23,478 nt of DNA from JAENVT01 sp040005915 (GTDB taxonomy: Bacteria; Actinomycetota; Acidimicrobiia; Acidimicrobiales; Ilumatobacteraceae), in the NCBI GenBank assembly GCA_040005915.1, contig JBDTYA010000132.1, positions 1 through 23,478 on the forward strand. The letters run 5' to 3'. Positions 21,351 through 23,478 of the stretch are shown one piece after another (position 1 is the stretch's first letter; the number at the start of each line of letters is the position of its first letter). The notes beneath the pieces were generated by a model. That model saw nothing but the letters and a program-made list of their open reading frames with translations, did not search any database and was not told the DNA's origin. The position numbers and the translations under genes are program-made.

Positions 21351-23478
21351 CCGAAGTAGCCGCTGACGTCGGCGACCAGGTTCACGGGATTGGTGCCGAC
21401 GAACAGGCACACCGTTCCATCCGCCGAGAGCCTCGCGACGACTGCATTGGGCGTGGCCGTGGCGTCGACGAAGTTGAGGTTCGACGCCAACGGACGCGTG
21501 CTGTCGCATGGGAAGACGGTGACGAAGCCGGGGCCCGACGCACCGACAGCGGTGACGTTGAGCACCACCGTCGTCGCCCCCAACGCGACACCCCCACGCC
21601 CGGCAACCGGTAGCACGATCGTCGACCCCGCAGCGGTCGATCCTGCGCCGGCCTGCAGGCCGTCCATGGTCGATTCTCCGGCACGGTTGTCGAGCAGGCG
21701 AGCAGGCGCGACCGCGTGGTAACCCGAACCCGCGGGAAAGTATCCGTTGACATCGGCGACGAGGTTGACGGCATTCGCGCCGACGTACAGGCACACCGTT
21801 CCATCCGCCGCCAACCTCGTGACGACGGTGTTCGCCGTGATCGAGCCGGCGACGAAGTTGAGGTTCGACGCCAGCGGGCGACCGCTGTCGCATGCATACA
21901 CGGTGACCACTCCGGGGCCCGTAGCGCCGACTGCGGTGACGTTCAGGACCACGGCGTCGGCGTTGGCATCGACCCCGCCGCGGCCGGCGACCGGCAACAC
22001 CAACGTCGAGCCTCCGGCTGTCGAGCCGGCGCCGACCTGTCGAGAGTCGACGGTCGATTCACCGGTACGGGTATCGAGCAAGCGAGCCGGGGTCAGCGCG
22101 TGGTAGCCGCTGGCTGCCGGGAAGAAGCTTCCGACGTCGGCGATCAAATTGACCGAATTGGTACCGACGAACAGGCACGCGGTTCCTGTCGACGACAGGC
22201 CGGTGACGACGGCGTTGGCCACCGGAGTGTCGGCAACGAAGTTGAGGCTCGACGTGAGTGGCAGGTTCGCATCGCATGGGTAGGCAGTGATGAACCCCGG
22301 CCCTGTTGCACCATCGGCGGTGATGTTGAGGACGACGGCGGCAGCGTCGGTCGGCACACCGGCGCGACCGCCGACCTGCAGGATCAGCGTCGAGCCGGCG
22401 GGTGTCAAACCGGCGCCGCTCTGCTGACCGTCCACGGTCGAAGCGCCGGCCCGCGTGTCGAGCAGGCGGCTCGGCGTCACCGGCTGAGGGTCGGCACGAG
22501 GCAGGGAGATCAGTGCCAGCACTGCTTGCGTGGTGGCCCGCCACCACTGCGGTCGGGAGGGTTCGACGCCACTGGTCAGGCCGTCGTCGTAGGCGCCCTG
22601 GTTCAACGCGATCGCCCCTTCATCGCCTGCAGCCGGCGTCCCACTGGTGTGTGCCGCTTCGAGCTGCAGGCTGCCGATGAAGTCACGCCCGAATGCGGCA
22701 GGGCCGGCGGCGCCGAGTGTCGTCAAGGCCCGAACGGCGAGCCCCGTGGTGTTCGTGTTCGCCGCGGCTGTCGGGCCGGTTCCATGGAAGCCGCCCGTCA
22801 CCGGATCCTGCTGACCACGCAGGAACGTGACCGCACCGGTGACTGCAGCCTGCTGCGCCGGGGTGGGTGCGAGCGCGAGCAGAGCCTCGATGGCGAACGA
22901 TGTCGAGTCCGTATCGGCCTCGGCATCGGAGGCGCACCCCCGGGTCGCGTCGTAGAACAGTCGGAACCCTCCGGAGGGGCACTGCTGGGCGAGCAGGTAT
23001 TCGACCGCGTTCGATGGAGCGCCGGCGGGCGTCTTCGACAGCGCCAGGACGTTCAACGCCTGACCGAAACCGTTGCTGTTGTCGCCGAACGTCGACGCAT
23101 CGGAGAACCGGCCGTCGACCGTTCCACCCGTGACGAGCCTCGCCCGCGACGCCGCCTCGAGATCCACGCCTCCGAAGGCATGGATGTCGGCGCCCTGTGC
23201 CTCGGCAGCGAGCAGCGCCTTGCCGATCGGCCCGGAGTAGTGACTGCCGACGTCGCCGAATGCCTCGCCGGTGATGTAGTCACCGAGGTGCGCGGCGAGC
23301 GCGGCCGTCGCAGTCGTCGCTGCCGCGCCGGCGCTTCGTCCACCGGCGTCGAGGGCCAGGATCGCGTCGATCGTCAACCCCCAGTCCGTCACCGTGAGGT
23401 CGAACGCATAGCCGAAGACGCCGCCGTGACCGGCAAGCTGGCTTTCGAGCCAACTGAGCGCCGGTGCTGCGGAAGGTA
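21347..23478 (-). CDS. Secreted alpha/alpha-toroid (prenyltransferase/squalene-cyclase-like repeat) protein with three C-terminal beta-repeats, N-terminus outside window
   Basis: About 709 residues are visible; the frame is open to the window edge, so the start and any signal peptide are missing. The first about 335 residues carry alpha/alpha-toroid repeats: ALSWLESQLAGHGGVFGYAF, then TDWGLTIDAILAL, AVEYLLAQQCPSGGF, AVTFLRGQQDPVTGGF, TTGLAVRALTTLG and TTQAVLALISL. The aspartate-rich catalytic motifs of cyclases are not apparent, so a binding role is likelier than catalysis. Three 128-residue beta-rich repeats follow, each starting RLLDTR or RLLDNR and ending VADV.GYF or similar. The stop overlaps the next GTG by four bases. 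As the first visible gene of the ECF operon, it may capture the ligand at the cell surface. In transcobalamin the same toroid fold binds cobalamin. Confidence 0.85.
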   Translation of the reverse strand, partial: PSAAPALSWLESQLAGHGGVFGYAFDLTVTDWGLTIDAILALDAGGRSAGAAATTATAALAAHLGDYITGEAFGDVGSHYSGPIGKALLAAEAQGADIHAFGGVDLEAASRARLVTGGTVDGRFSDASTFGDNSNGFGQALNVLALSKTPAGAPSNAVEYLLAQQCPSGGFRLFYDATRGCASDAEADTDSTSFAIEALLALAPTPAQQAAVTGAVTFLRGQQDPVTGGFHGTGPTAAANTNTTGLAVRALTTLGAAGPAAFGRDFIGSLQLEAAHTSGTPAAGDEGAIALNQGAYDDGLTSGVEPSRPQWWRATTQAVLALISLPRADPQPVTPSRLLDTRAGASTVDGQQSGAGLTPAGSTLILQVGGRAGVPTDAAAVVLNITADGATGPGFITAYPCDANLPLTSSLNFVADTPVANAVVTGLSSTGTACLFVGTNSVNLIADVGSFFPAASGYHALTPARLLDTRTGESTVDSRQVGAGSTAGGSTLVLPVAGRGGVDANADAVVLNVTAVGATGPGVVTVYACDSGRPLASNLNFVAGSITANTVVTRLAADGTVCLYVGANAVNLVADVNGYFPAGSGYHAVAPARLLDNRAGESTMDGLQAGAGSTAAGSTIVLPVAGRGGVALGATTVVLNVTAVGASGPGFVTVFPCDSTRPLASNLNFVDATATPNAVVARLSADGTVCLFVGTNPVNLVADVSGYFG
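21350..22477 (-). repeat. Three tandem 384-base repeats encoding 'RLLDTR' beta-domains
   Basis: The RLLDTR-type hexapeptide codons begin at 22468, 22084 and 21700 on the minus strand, an exact 384-base (128-residue) period. The third copy ends the protein at 117 residues. Copies two and three are strikingly alike at DNA level (for example around 21779-21822 and 21395-21440), pointing to fairly recent duplication. Each unit has a GRGGV or GRAGV turn, a VVLN(V/I)TA strand, SNLNFV or SSLNFV, CL(F/Y)VG and VNL(V/I)ADV. Confidence 0.9.

Overview
The window is about two-thirds G+C by eye and densely packed. It shows GTG/TTG starts, many 4-base stop/start overlaps and actinobacterial gene families. 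Tandem 'RLLDTR ... VNLVADV.GYF' beta-domains in a secreted protein are, as I recall, common in Acidimicrobiia such as Ilumatobacter, so I infer an Ilumatobacter-like actinobacterium. No rRNA, tRNA, CRISPR array, IS element or phage gene was seen, and no gene-free stretch exceeds about 110 bases.

Layout. (1) 1-1725: the end of an ABC ATPase, its ABC-2 permease and a small universal stress protein. (2) 5306-1747, minus strand: a fused urease gamma-beta subunit, a divergent urease alpha subunit with a His-rich leader, and an agmatine-deiminase-family enzyme. No urease accessory genes are visible. (3) 5372-7348: an MFS permease joined to a cyclic-nucleotide-binding domain and a C-terminal cupin. 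(4) 7407-16631: a carbohydrate-acid or cyclitol catabolic locus. Its centre is a divergent control region with a LacI-type palindrome (11006-11021). Leftward run a VOC protein, a DUF1537 (four-carbon acid sugar) kinase and a class II aldolase. Rightward run the LacI-family regulator, an SDR dehydrogenase, a TIM-barrel sugar isomerase and an IolG-like Gfo/Idh/MocA oxidoreductase. A D-2-hydroxyacid dehydrogenase, an SMP-30 lactonase and a second SDR flank this core. (5) 23478-16728, minus strand: five genes each overlapping the next by 4 bases. They encode a secreted alpha/alpha-toroid protein with three beta-repeats (its N-terminus lies beyond the window), a membrane-anchored secreted protein on a Pro/Thr stalk, and the EcfT, fused EcfA-EcfA' and S component of an ECF-type vitamin importer.

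How the parts may work together. In region 4, dehydrogenases and the lactonase would oxidise a sugar or cyclitol, the isomerase would rearrange it, DUF1537 would phosphorylate it and the aldolase would cleave it, with LacI sensing an intermediate. The substrate is unknown. Region 5 looks like a vitamin-capture system: a toroid protein plus a small beta-domain protein next to an importer recalls the two domains of animal transcobalamin/intrinsic factor, here on separate genes. Cobalamin as cargo is an inference only. In region 2, the lost flap cysteine of urease and the deiminase neighbour raise the possibility of a substituted-urea substrate.
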